Shown in pieces: positions 28,980 to 39,397 of a stretch of DNA of 64,000 nt. The stretch is from Candidatus Caldilinea saccharophila (GTDB taxonomy: Bacteria; Chloroflexota; Anaerolineae; Caldilineales; Caldilineaceae), in the NCBI GenBank assembly GCA_016710365.1, contig JADJVW010000019.1:62001-126000 (forward strand), in the 5' to 3' direction. The translations under genes were made by a program, and so were the position numbers. Below the pieces are notes generated by a model that searched no databases, was not told the DNA's origin, and saw only the letters and a list, made by a program, of their open reading frames with translations. How positions within the stretch are numbered: position 1 is the first letter of the stretch; each line of letters starts with the position of its first letter.

Positions 28980-30119
28980 CTATCGCGCCACTCGACCCCA
29001 CGCCTGCACTGCACGCAGCGCATTGAGCGTCACCACGCCCTTCCATTCACGCTCCGCCTGGCGCCAGGTCCCGGCGTCGAGCGCCTCCCACGACCATGAT
29101 GGCTGCCAGGCGCCGTCGGCCCCTTGACTTTCCAGCAGATAATCCAAATTGGCCTGGATCGCTTCAGGAAAAACTGTAGCATAGGGCGCTTCCGGCGCGG
29201 GCGCCACTTCCAGCGGCCGCAACCCATACTCGCCCCAACGTGCGGGATCCGTGACCACAGAGGCGGCTACATCGTGCAGCAAGCGCGGCTGAAGATGTGC
29301 GACCAGCGCCTCCGGCAGGTGCGGCGTCTCCGCCAGGCGCAGTACGCAGAGCAGGTCGTTGCCGGCGAGCGGTTCGCTGTGCTGCGCGATCTGGTGCACG
29401 AGGGATTCGGTGACAGCGCGCAACCAGGGAATGCGTTCCGGGCCGGCAAATCGCCACAGGGCGCCGAACAGTTCGGCGCGCGGATTGAGCCAGAAGCGAC
29501 TGAAGCGTTCCTCCAAGCCATCGGCCATCCACCAGAATGCACGCGGCGCGCTTTCCGCCTCCGGTGGGATGATATACCAGCGCTGCGTCGCCGAGTCATA
29601 GGAGGCAAGCAGATAGGCAAGTGCGCCTTGCACCAGCGGATGGCTGGCGGGCGCGCTCACTTCCTGCATAATCTGGAGCGCGACGCTGGTCGCCAGCGCC
29701 GAAGAGGCAGGCGTGCGCACGTCCGGCTCCAGGGCGCGCCCAAAGCCGCCGTCATCATTCTTGAACGCGGACAATGCCGCCAGCACCTCCCCGGCGGAGC
29801 CGTGCTCTAAATGGAAGCGATAGCGCGCGGCCTCGAGCGGTCGCGCCTCGTGCAGCAGATAGTCATGCGCGGCTTGCCATTGGTGCGGGCTGAGTTTTTT
29901 CATGAGCGTCGGTCCTAAATAGGCAAAGCGCGGCATGAAGGCGCCGTCACGTGCGACCTTTTCCAGGAACATCGTCTGCGGCCTGACCATGAGACGATAG
30001 CTGCCGTACAAAGGGCGGTAGACGACCAGCGCCTCGTCACTTTCGCTGTGCCGCGCCACCCCCAGAACTTCATATTCGCGACCTTTGAAATGTCGGTAGC
30101 GGCCAGGCGTCGTCTTCAT
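28980..30119 (-). CDS. DUF1653 domain fused to terpenoid-cyclase-like alpha/alpha barrel domain
   Basis: 379 residues. Residues 1-60 (PGRYRHFKGREYEVLGVARH, ALVVYRPLYGSYRLMVRPQT) match DUF1653. From about 73 (MKKLSPHQWQAAHDYLLHEA) the protein has a prenyltransferase/terpenoid-cyclase-like helical barrel, with FKNDDGGFGRALEPDVRTP and ESQGADGAWQPSWSWE, the QW-like repeats of such folds. No DXDD or DDXD catalytic motif is evident, so enzymatic cyclisation is doubtful. The methionine at 73 could be an internal start if two genes have merged. It lies between the CoxE-like and XdhC-like genes on the same strand. Confidence 0.65.
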   Translation of the reverse strand: MKTTPGRYRHFKGREYEVLGVARHSESDEALVVYRPLYGSYRLMVRPQTMFLEKVARDGAFMPRFAYLGPTLMKKLSPHQWQAAHDYLLHEARPLEAARYRFHLEHGSAGEVLAALSAFKNDDGGFGRALEPDVRTPASSALATSVALQIMQEVSAPASHPLVQGALAYLLASYDSATQRWYIIPPEAESAPRAFWWMADGLEERFSRFWLNPRAELFGALWRFAGPERIPWLRAVTESLVHQIAQHSEPLAGNDLLCVLRLAETPHLPEALVAHLQPRLLHDVAASVVTDPARWGEYGLRPLEVAPAPEAPYATVFPEAIQANLDYLLESQGADGAWQPSWSWEALDAGTWRQAEREWKGVVTLNALRAVQAWGRVAR

Positions 30120-30221
30120 CCAGTTCCTTCGGAAATCCCTGTAGACTTCATTGTGAAAAGGGCGATTAGCCGCAAAGAACGCAAAGAACCCAGAGAAAGT
30201 AAAGTCAGTAGTTCACGATTT

Positions 30222-30304
30222 GGTCTCACACGAAGGCGCAAAGTCACAAAGTTGAAGAGGGCGCTCTTTGTGTTCTTGGTGACTTTATGGCTCTGCGTGA
30301 GACT
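30222..30304. repeat. Dispersed palindromic repeat, copy 2 of 2
   Basis: Matches 294-358 with two short insertions; it contains GGTCTCACACGAAG, CAAAGTTGAAGA and TTCTTGGTGACTTT and ends GCGTGAG. It occupies the space between the DUF1653 protein start and the CoxE-like stop. Confidence 0.6.
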
Positions 30305-30319
30305 TAGGCTGTATTGTAC

Positions 30320-31446
30320 TCAAATATCCCTCAAAACGCTCACAAGCTGTTCGAGGCTTGCCAGATTGTGCACGGGCAGGAAGTCGTCGAGGTGCGGCAG
30401 CGCCGCCTGCATCCCGCGCACGGACGGTTGATAGTCCGGCGCACCCAACAGCGGGGTGAGCCAAATCAGCCGGTGAGTGTGACGTTGCAGCCGCGCCATT
30501 TCGCGCGCCAATGGCGCAGCGTCGCCCGTTCCCAGCCGTCGCTCACCAGCAGCACGACCGCACTCTGGCGCAACACGCGCGGCGCCCAGCGCTGGTTGAA
30601 GCAGTGCAGCGCCGCGCCGATGCGCGTGCCGCCGCCCCAGTCGGTGACGCTTGCGACGGCCTTGTCGAGCGCCGCGTCGACTGTGCGGTCGCGCAACTGC
30701 CGGGTGATGCGCGACAGGCGCGTGCTGAAGACAAACACCTCGACGCGCCGCGGCTGCCGGCTCATCGCATAGAGAAACTGGAGCAACACACGGCTGTAGC
30801 GTTGCATCGATCCGCTTACGTCACACAGCACGACGAGCGGCCGCGGCTTGTCCTTGGGCTGCCGGCGTGCGAGGGTCAGCGCCTCACCGCCGCGCCGCAG
30901 ACTATTGTGCAGCGTGCGGCGCAGATCGACCAGGCGACCGGCGTCATGGCTGATAAAGCGGCGACTGCGGCGCAGGGACATTTGCCAGCGCATGCGAGCC
31001 ATCAAACGACCCATGGCGGCGCGTTCATCGTTGTCGAGTGCGGCGAAATCTTTGTGACGCAGCACTTCGGTCGCGCTGTAAGTGGCTGTGCGGTCGACGC
31101 GGGTTTCGTCTGACGCCGGAGCATTGAGGAAGCGCTGGTCTCCCAAGCCGACCGGTTCTTGCAGAGAACGCAGCCGCGTCGATGGACGCAGGGGCAAGGC
31201 GACGCCTCGCTCACGCGCCCGCCAGAAGCGATCAAAGAGTTCGTCGAACAGGGCGCGCTGCTCCCGCCTGCTCACGAGAATTGCCTGCGCGCACCAACGA
31301 AACTCTTCCCGAACGCCGATGTCAACGAAGGCCAATGCCTGCGCCAGTTCGACGGCGTGCGCGGGCGTTACGGGCAGGCCGGCACTGCGCAGCAGCCGGC
31401 AAAAGACCACGCACTGGCGCAGCAACGCGCCGTCAGACTCGCTCAT
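30320..31446 (-). CDS. CoxE-like VWA domain protein; one frameshift
   Basis: About 375 residues starting MSESDGALLRQCVVFCRLLR. The central part has basic segments (MRWQMSLRRSRRFISHDAGR) followed by a VWA domain with the MIDAS motif DVSGSM, YSRVLLQFLYAM, TDWGGGTRIG and VLLVSDGWERG. The frame breaks at 30524-30526 (CCC, one base missing); beyond it LAREMARLQRHTHRLIWL and the Cox-like C-terminus LVSVLRDI continue. CoxE proteins, with a MoxR-type AAA partner (CoxD), mature the active site of CO dehydrogenase-type enzymes. No CoxD and no Cox structural genes are seen here, so the target is unknown. Confidence 0.8.
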
Positions 31447-31478
31447 ACCAACGCCTGTCTATGTCGTGCAAACCATGC

Positions 31479-32428
31479 CTACGGCGCAGCCGCGGGCGTC
31501 ACACCTGCACGGAAAAACCAATCCGTCTCGCGCACGTAATCTTCCTCCGTGGCGTCATCGGGCAGGAGCACCGCGCCGTCGGTGATGTAGGCCGCAGCGT
31601 CAGCCCAGCGCGCAAAGCAGCGCCGCTCGCCCGCCGTCCCTTCAACAGACGCTGCAACGCCGGGCGCCTGCGTGCCGGGCGGATGACCAAAGATATGGCG
31701 CGCGCCGCTCTTATCCTCCACGACATCAAAGCACCAGACGGCCTGCTGCGCGGCCAGATCGATATCCAGCACGGCCTGGCGCACGGACGGCGCAAAGTCC
31801 TGTGCTGCACCGTTCACTTCGACGACGATGGGAAAGTAGTGTTCCGTCTCCCCCTCCTGCACACCCACTGTCGTGGCGTGGTAGCGGCCGTCTTGCGTGT
31901 GCACTGTCTGCTCCAGGCCACTGCCGGCGATGACAACTCGCACTGTGGTCCCGTCAGGCGCGGGATCGCCCTCCTCTGTGATCCGCCCGGAAATCTCGCC
32001 AAGCACCACCTGTTTCTCCGCTGCCTCCTCAACCGCCAACGGTGCTACGGTCAGCTCGACCGTTACCGCCAGGTCTGGCTGTTGCGGCTGGATGTAGCGC
32101 CGCCAGTCACCGACGGTCAGTTGGAAACCGAGATAGTGCAGCTCGTCGCCGCACGCCATGGCCAGCATCGGCGCCGTAAAGCTGCCGTCACGAATCCTGA
32201 CGGCGTGAATGGGTGAGCTATCGTAGATGAAGGTGGCAAAGGCGCCGTCGCCGCCTCTCTCCCGGCGACTTCCACCGCGCCTGTCACCGCGCCCACTTCC
32301 TGCAGCGTGCAATCGACAGCTGCGGATGCGCTTCCTTCCTCCGCAGCCGGCGCACGCTGGATCGGCGCGCAGCCAACGATCCAGGCCGCTGTGAAACAAC
32401 ACAGGATGCTCAACATGAATTGCTTCAT
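31479..32428 (-). CDS. Putative lipoprotein; one frameshift
   Basis: About 315 residues. MKQFMLSILCCFTAAWIVGC is a lipoprotein signal with WIVGC as lipobox. The mature part is beta-rich: VVLGEISGRITEEGDPAPDG is a carboxypeptidase-regulatory-like fold and ITDGAVLLPDDATEEDYVRE lies near the end; no catalytic motif is seen. The frame changes at 32261-32263 (CCC): with one added base VEVAG continues into ERGGDGAFATF. Start 32428 follows GGAGG. Function unknown. It is divergent from the kinase operon, with a long palindrome between. Confidence 0.6.
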
Positions 32429-32904
32429 CTCCCACCTCCGCATCGTCATCTGCACCAAACCCAAGTGTATCCACAGATGATGCAGATGGCACAGATTTTG
32501 AAGAGAGCTACAGGCGATGACTGATTGCAAGCCAGCACGTGCAGCTTTTTCATCTGTGAAATCTGTGCCAGTTACTATACAGTTTGAGATGTATCATACC
32601 TGTTTTGACAAGATTTGCCAGCCTCGGCCAAAAGGAAGTAAACGTCCCCGGCACTGTGCACGAACATTTTGGTCGTCCCGTCTGCTGCTGCACAGTGCCG
32701 GGGACGTTGTTTGCCCCAAACGTGAAGTAGACTCGTCTCGCGAATTGGGTATTGATATAGGCAGAGAGGTTGCGCGATAATGGAATCGCCTAAGCGAACC
32801 TCTACGGTTTTGGGCAATTCTATACTCGGCCTCCGATGCACCTGCATCCACAGCCTACCTTTGCGCTGGCCTGCATCGCCAGCGCTTTGGGGAGATCGTG
32901 AAGA
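32429..32904. other. Intergenic region between divergent lipoprotein and kinase genes
   Basis: 476 bp without a gene I can support. It contains ATCTGTGCC/GGCACAGAT-type repeats (32486-32575) and the 20-bp-arm palindrome at 32641-32708. Promoters for both directions must lie here; none stands out. Confidence 0.5.
32641..32708. repeat. Perfect 20-bp inverted repeat
   Basis: AACGTCCCCGGCACTGTGCA (32641-32660) is fully complementary to 32689-32708, with a 28-nt loop. Very stable as RNA or cruciform. It sits roughly midway between divergent starts at 32428 and 32905. Confidence 0.75.
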
Positions 32905-35900
32905 ATGCCCGAGCTCGGACTGCCTCTTCAAATACTCTTTCCCGTCTCTGCGTTCATTTCGATGGCTGCTGGGTTGCGCCTGATGGCGAGCCCCCGAACG
33001 GCGAAAGCTGGCTGGAGCGGAATCCTGCTGGGAGTGCTTGCCGTGAATCTGGCGAGCTATGCCTGGCTGTTGGTGGCGGCGACCCTCCCCTCAGCCATGC
33101 TTTGGCTCCGCATCAGCACCCTCGCAAGTTTAGCGCTGGCCGCCTATTGGCTGCTTTCGTGCTGGTCTACACCGGATGCTTGCCCTGGCTGCGGCTGCGC
33201 TGGGTGATCCTCATCTGCGTCATGGCTGGGCTGACAGTAGGCCTGGTGCTGTTCCAGGACGGCCCAGACCCGTCTTTTTACGGACAGCATACGTCAACCA
33301 GCAGCGCGCTGATGAGCTTGGCGCGAGATTTTGGCATGGCCGGCAAGCTTTTTGTCATTTTTGTATTTGGCGCCGGGTTGCTTTCTGCGACTTTATTGCT
33401 GCGCTTGTTGTTTAACACGTATGCCTATTATCGCAAACCGGTCCTCGGCGCAACTGTCATGACCGTGATGAACGTCGCCGCAGGAATTGCCGATGTTGCG
33501 GGTTTCACTCCTTTTTCACCGGTGACGAATCTACAGATGAGTCTGGCGATCGGTGGCCTGGCCGCCAGTGGGTTAGTGTTGAGGTCGCGCGCCGGGCTTG
33601 TCTGGCCCGCGGTGCGCGCATCCACCTTCGCCTCTGCCCAGGCCGCCCTGTTTGCGCTTGACGAGCAGGATCGTGTGCTTGACTTGAATCCGGCCAGACG
33701 ACTCGTCGGCCTACCCGAAAGCGGCCTGGCGGGAAGTGATGTGGTGGGCGGGTCGCTAGTCGACTACTGGCCGCAAGGTGCAGATATTCTGAACGGTGAG
33801 CAGACCGGCGATGCGGTGGAAACAGAACGCAGATGGCAAGTCGACGGGATTGAACAATCCTTCACCGTCAAAATCACGCCACTTTGCAATGTTGTCCAGA
33901 AACGCATCGGTCGCGTGGTGGCCGTCTGTCCTATATCTGGCCGGGAAGATGTGGAACAGGCCTTGCGGAGACATCTCCACGAATTGGAGCGCACCAATCA
34001 TCTGGTGACGATCCTTTCCGCGGTGGCGGCGCGTTTGGCGGATACGTCAGATCCGCAACAGGTGCTGGAGACGCTTGGCGCTGAAATGGGGCGGATTGGT
34101 TTGAACTGTGCGGTGGTCACGATTGATGCCTCCGGTCAAGAGGCAAAGATCATATATTTGCCCTATGCCCCTCGCACACTCGCAATGCTCAAGCGGCTCA
34201 CCGGGGTTGGCGTCAACAACTACATCATCCCGAGGCGGTATTGGCCTGGTGATAGAATTTTACACGAGAAAGTTCCCATCTGGTATCACAACCCGAAACA
34301 GATTTTGCGCAAGATGTTTCCCCAGATACCAGACATCGTCATCGACCGCATCTTTCCAATTCTGCGCATCAATCCTGCCGGACAGATCTGCATTCTGCCG
34401 TTGATCAGGAGTCAGCGCGTGATTGGCGCCATGCCTGTGTGGGGCGCTGACCTACAGCCGGCGGATGGACAAATTCTGGCGGCCTTTGCCAGCCAGGTGT
34501 CCAGCATCCTGAAGAATGCGCTGGCCTATGAACATGAAATTCACCGTGCGAACGAGCTGGCTCATGCCAACGCGTTAATCGTAGCGCTCTCCAAAGTGGC
34601 AGCCCGGTTGGATACAAGTTCAAATTTCGATGAGATTGTCGACACGTTCGGTCAGGAGCTCAAGAAAATGGGTCTGGACTGTATGGTCGGCGCCCTCACG
34701 GACAACAAACAGGCGCTGTCAATCCGTTATGTGTCGGTCAAGCAAGAAGTCATCCGTTGGGCCGAGAAAATGACCGGCCATGCCCTGAGCGATCTGGTAA
34801 TTCCACGTCATCTTTGGCCCACCGAGGTCGTGATTGCAGAAAGAACCGCCTATTGGGACCCCAACTTGATGAGGGGGACGCTCAATATGTCCCGATTCTT
34901 CCCAAACATCTGCACGGGGCAGCTTTGAAAATGGCGGGCATCCATCTGGACGATCCGCTGTGCTATCTTCCCTTGGCAACCGAGGACGAGGTCATTGGGG
35001 TAATGGCTGTATGGGGGACAAATCTCAAACCAAGCGACACGCCCGCATTGACCGTGTTTGCCAGTCAACTGGCGACGGCGATTGTGAATGCGCAGTTATA
35101 CCAACGGGAAGCCAGACGGGGCAGAGAACTGGGGTTGTTGTTGGATGCTTCCCAAGCCACCGCTGCGACCTCTAACCTCGATCAAGCGTTGCTGACATTG
35201 GCAACTCAACTGGCGGCGTTTAGCGGGTTCGAGTCCTGTTATATCTCGGAGTGGGACAAAGCAGCGAACAGCATCTGGGCGCGCGTGGACCATTCCCGGG
35301 TAAGGTGGAAGCAAGAAAAGCGAGCTTTCTATCGGTTGCGCGACTACCCACGCACCGAGGAAGTCCTACGCACGGGCATCCCGCTTATTCTGCAAGGTGA
35401 TTTTGAGGCGGAAGAGAAGCGCTGGATGGCGGAGCTGGGCAGGACGGGCGTCATTATTCTGCCGCTGCAGGTGCAGGGTAAGAGCATTGCCCTGGTGGAA
35501 GTAGCGACCACCAAGCGGGAGCATCTGTTTGATTCACATGATCTACAGCAATGTATCGCTATTTTGGCGGGCGCCGCCGCCTGGATCAGCGACCCAATCG
35601 CCTCCCATAACCCCGCGGATTTGTTCCGATTGGAAGATGAATTAAAACAAGCAACGGGCGCTGAGGTCTGTTCTATTTCGGAATGGGACGAAAAGGCAGG
35701 GGTCGTGTTGACCCTCGCCGTAGCGGCGGACATCATCTGGAAGCGCGGCCAGGGTCTTTCCTATACACCGGACCAGGATACCATCTGGAGCCTGGTGCTC
35801 AACCAGGCGGAAAATACTGCGTTTGTGCGCTCCACCCAGACAAAGAAGGTAACAGTTGGCGCCGATGCCACGACGGCGATGTTTGCAGAATCTGTGATTG

Positions 35901-36750
35901 CTTTTCCATTGAAAGTAGGCGCCGAGCGCATCGGTCTCGTCGAACTCCATGACTACAACCATAAGATGCAATTGACGCCGGATCAGATCGCATTCTTGCG
36001 CACCGTTGCTGACAAAGCCAGTTATTCGATTCAAAATGCACGATTACTTCAGGAAACCGAGGAAAGACTCGGCGAAAAAACCGCGCTGCTCCGCGAAAAA
36101 GAAACGATGCTGAAGGAAGTTCACCATCGCGTCAAAACAACCTCCAGGTAATCGCCAGTATGCTAAATCTGCAGGCATTGCAAGCTGGCGACGCACACAC
36201 CGTGGAGGCGCTGCGCGAGAGCCAAAATCGCGTGCGCACGATGTCCCTGATCCATGAAAAGCTCTATCAGTCCATGGATCTGTCTCAGATCGATTTCGCA
36301 GCTTATTTACGCAGCTTGGCTACTTCGCTGGCGCAATCCTATCGGGAGATGTCAAAGCAAGTGATGATCCAGGTTGACGTTCAGGAACTCAGTCTGGATA
36401 TCGAGACGGCCATTCCTTGCGGGTTGATTGTCAATGAATTAGTTTCCAACGCGTTTAAGCACGCCTTCCCCAACCAGCGTCCAGGTCAAATCCGCATCGC
36501 TGCTGCTGTGCATAATTGCACTCGAGTGCAGCTACAGATCAGCGACGATGGCGTCGGGTTGCCGGCCAACTTCGATTTTTACAATTCGCCGTCACTCGGT
36601 TTGCAGTTGGTCAATGGCCTGGTGAATCAGATCGACGGTTTGATCCACATAGAGACTAAAGGGATCGCCCATTTCACGATCGAGTTTGCCGCGCCGAGCA
36701 CAAACCACGAGCACAAACTGTCTGGTGATGGGAGGGCAACACCATGCTGA
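32905..36750 (+). CDS. Membrane-bound multi-GAF histidine kinase (HisKA_2); three frameshifts
   Basis: Read over three single-base frame changes (about 33155, about 34905, and 36134-36137 where AAAA lacks one base), this is one protein of about 1280 residues. The N-terminus has about seven hydrophobic helices (PLQILFPVSAFISMAAGLRL; RWVILICVMAGLTVGLVLF; GKLFVIFVFGAGLLSATLLL). A PAS-like domain (ALDEQDRVLDLNPARRLVGL) and at least three GAF-type domains follow. The kinase core has the H-box KEVHHRVKNNLQVI, the N-box CGLIVNELVSNAFKHAF and the G-box SDDGVGLPANF with SLGLQLVNGLV. It autophosphorylates on the His of HHRVK; the partner is probably the REC-containing kinase at 39398. The signal sensed is unknown. 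Confidence 0.82.
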
Positions 36751-39394
36751 GCACCGCGAGACTCATGGCCAGACTCATGCGACCAAGCCTGCGTATGCGT
36801 TTGATGATCCCACTCGTCTCGATCCTGGTGATGGTGATGCTTCTGATCGGCGCCAGCGTGCTGATACTTGTGACGCGACTCGAGACCGAAGCATGGCACA
36901 AACGCCAGGGCGAGGTCGCGCGCATGGCCGCTTATGCCGTGTCAGAACCGATCAGACACGCAATTGAAACAATGGTGTATCTGGCTCTCATCGACGTCGA
37001 ACAGTTGCGCACAAATCCCATGCTCATCCAGCAAGTGATTGCGCCAGATAGGGAATTGTTGGAAGTGGTTCGCCTCGACGCACAGGGGCGCATACTGGCG
37101 AATGGGGGCAGCGACGAGAGCTTGCTCGCCAGCCAATTTGCGATCACTTTGTCACAGTGGTTCCAGCAGGCATCGGCAGGAAAATATTATTTTGGAGATG
37201 TTCAGATTTCCGCAGACAGGAAGTCCTATCTGATCCTGGCGCGGCCCATCTCGGACGGAGGGGTGATAGCCGCGCGCCTGAGAATAGATGTGCTGTGGAA
37301 AGTGGTGGATGACACCCGTTTTAGCGACCGTGGACAGGTCTACGTCGTCGATCGAGACGGCCGGCTCATTGTGCATACAGATCGTGCAGTCATGGCCGCC
37401 AATCAAACTATCGCCGGCCTGCCGCAAGCTGCCGGCTTACTCCAACACCCTGACGAACTGCGCTTTGCCGAATACGTTGGCTTCGAAGGGGTGCAGGTGG
37501 TCGGCGTGAGCACGCAGATCGAGGCGACAGACTGGATTCTGATCGCTGAACTCCCTTCTGAAGAGGCCTATTCGACCAGTTGGCTCACGGCGAGAATGCT
37601 GGTTGGCTTTAGCATACTCTATCTGCTGTTAACGATTTTGGTGGTGCAACGCTTCGTTGCGCATTCGGTGCTCAAACCGCTTGAACAAATCAAAGACGGA
37701 TTGGATCGGGTCATCGGGGGGACCTCGACTATCGGCTCGGCCTTTCCCGCCGCGACGAGATGGGAATCGTCGCGGCGGGATTTGACCAGATGGTTGAGAG
37801 CCTGCATGAACGTGGACAACAACTGGCAGAGAAAACTGCCGAACAGACGCAAACCGCCGCATCACTGCGCCAGAGTGAGGCGCGCTATCGCGCCATTGTT
37901 GAGGATCAAACGGAGTTGATTTGTCGCTTCCAGCGCGATGGCACGCTGCTCTTTGTCAACGAAGCCTACTGCCGCTATTTCGACAAGCAGTGCGAAGATC
38001 TGATCGGACACACCTTCATCCCTTTGATCCCCGACGAAGATCACAAATTTGTGGAAGCACAATTTGCTTCGCTCTGCCTGGAAAAGCCGATGGTAAGCTA
38101 TCAACACCGCGTATTAACGAATGATGGCGACATTTGCTGGATGGAGTGGACTGACCGCGCTATCTTTAATGCACAAAATGAATTGTTCGAGTTTCAGTCT
38201 GTCGGGCGCGATATCACGTCAAGAAGGGTGGCGGAAGAAGAGATCAAGCAGTTAAATGCCGATTTAGAGCGGCGTGTGGCAGAGCGCACGCACCAACTGG
38301 CGTCTGTCAATGCGTCGCTGCGCGCGGAAATCACAGTACGCCAGGCGGCGCAGGCTTCCCTCCATGCAAGTGAGGAGCGCCTGCGCCTGGCGTTGCAAGC
38401 CGCGCGCGCCGGCGCCTGGGAGTGGAACATCCGCACCGATCAGGCTTCCTGGTCGGAAGAAAACTACCGCTTGCTGGGTCTGGTTCCCGATCTGGATGAG
38501 GCAAGTTACAATAACTGGCTACACTGTATCGTGGCGGAAGACCGCCCAATAGCGCACGACGCAGTCGCCCAAGCCATTACGGCTCGCTCCAGCCTGGATA
38601 TTTCGTTCCGCGTGCGGTTGCCCGATGGCCGTATGCGCTGGATCAACCATGTCGGCAATATCACGCTCGACGCGGCCGGACAGCCCATCGGCATGTATGG
38701 CATCCAGATGGACATTACAGAACGCACGCAAGCCGAGGCACAGGTCCGAGCTTCCTTGCAGGAAAAAGAAACCCTGTTGAAGGAGATTCACCATCGTGTG
38801 AAGAATAATCTGCAAATCATCTCCAGCTTGCTCAGTCTGCAAGCGGATTCGATCAGCGATCCCTATGCCTGGGCGCAGTTTCGGGACAGCCAGAGTCGCG
38901 TGCGCTCCATGGCGTTGATTCACGAACGTCTCTATCGCTCCGGTGACTTGGCGCGCATCGATTTCGCAACTTATTTGCACGACCTGGTTGATGTGCTGCT
39001 GCGCACGTACAGCCACAACGCCGAGGGCGTTACACTTCAAATGAAGATAGAATCTGTGCTGCTGGATATTGACCAGGCCACTCCTTGTGGTCTGATCGTC
39101 AACGAGTTGGTCTCCAACGCGCTCAAACATGCTTTTCCCAGCGGAGGCGGCGGCAAGATCGGCGTCGAGATCGGCAGGGATGAGGCAACCGCAGCCTATC
39201 AACTGGTGGTGTGGGATGATGGCGTCGGCATTCCGCCCGAAGTTGATATTGAGCATACCACATCGCTAGGCTTGCAATTGGTCAGCAGCTTGGCGCGGCA
39301 ACTTGGTGGTGTCATCACAGTTCACACGGCGCCGGGTCCAGGAACAAGGGTCGTCGTTTATTTTTCCGAACCGAATGATTCCAAAGGAGCATAA
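36744..39394 (+). CDS. dCache-HAMP-PAS-PAS histidine kinase (HisKA_2); one frameshift
   Basis: About 883 residues. N-terminal helix (LMIPLVSILVMVMLLIGASV), extracellular Cache-type sensor (about 45-280), second helix (MLVGFSILYLLLTILVVQRF), HAMP region (LKPLEQIKDGLDRVIGG), then two PAS domains (EDQTELICRFQRDGTLLFVN; EERLRLALQAARAGAWEWNI) and the HisKA_2 core: KEIHHRVKNNLQIISSLLS, CGLIVNELVSNALKHAF and WDDGVGIPPEV. One base is missing from the G run at 37716-37721: restoring it gives GGDLDYRLGLSRRDEMG, joining HAMP to PAS. The ATG overlaps the end of the previous kinase gene (ATGCTGA), implying translational coupling. The ligand is unknown. Confidence 0.85.
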
Positions 39395-39397
39395 CCT

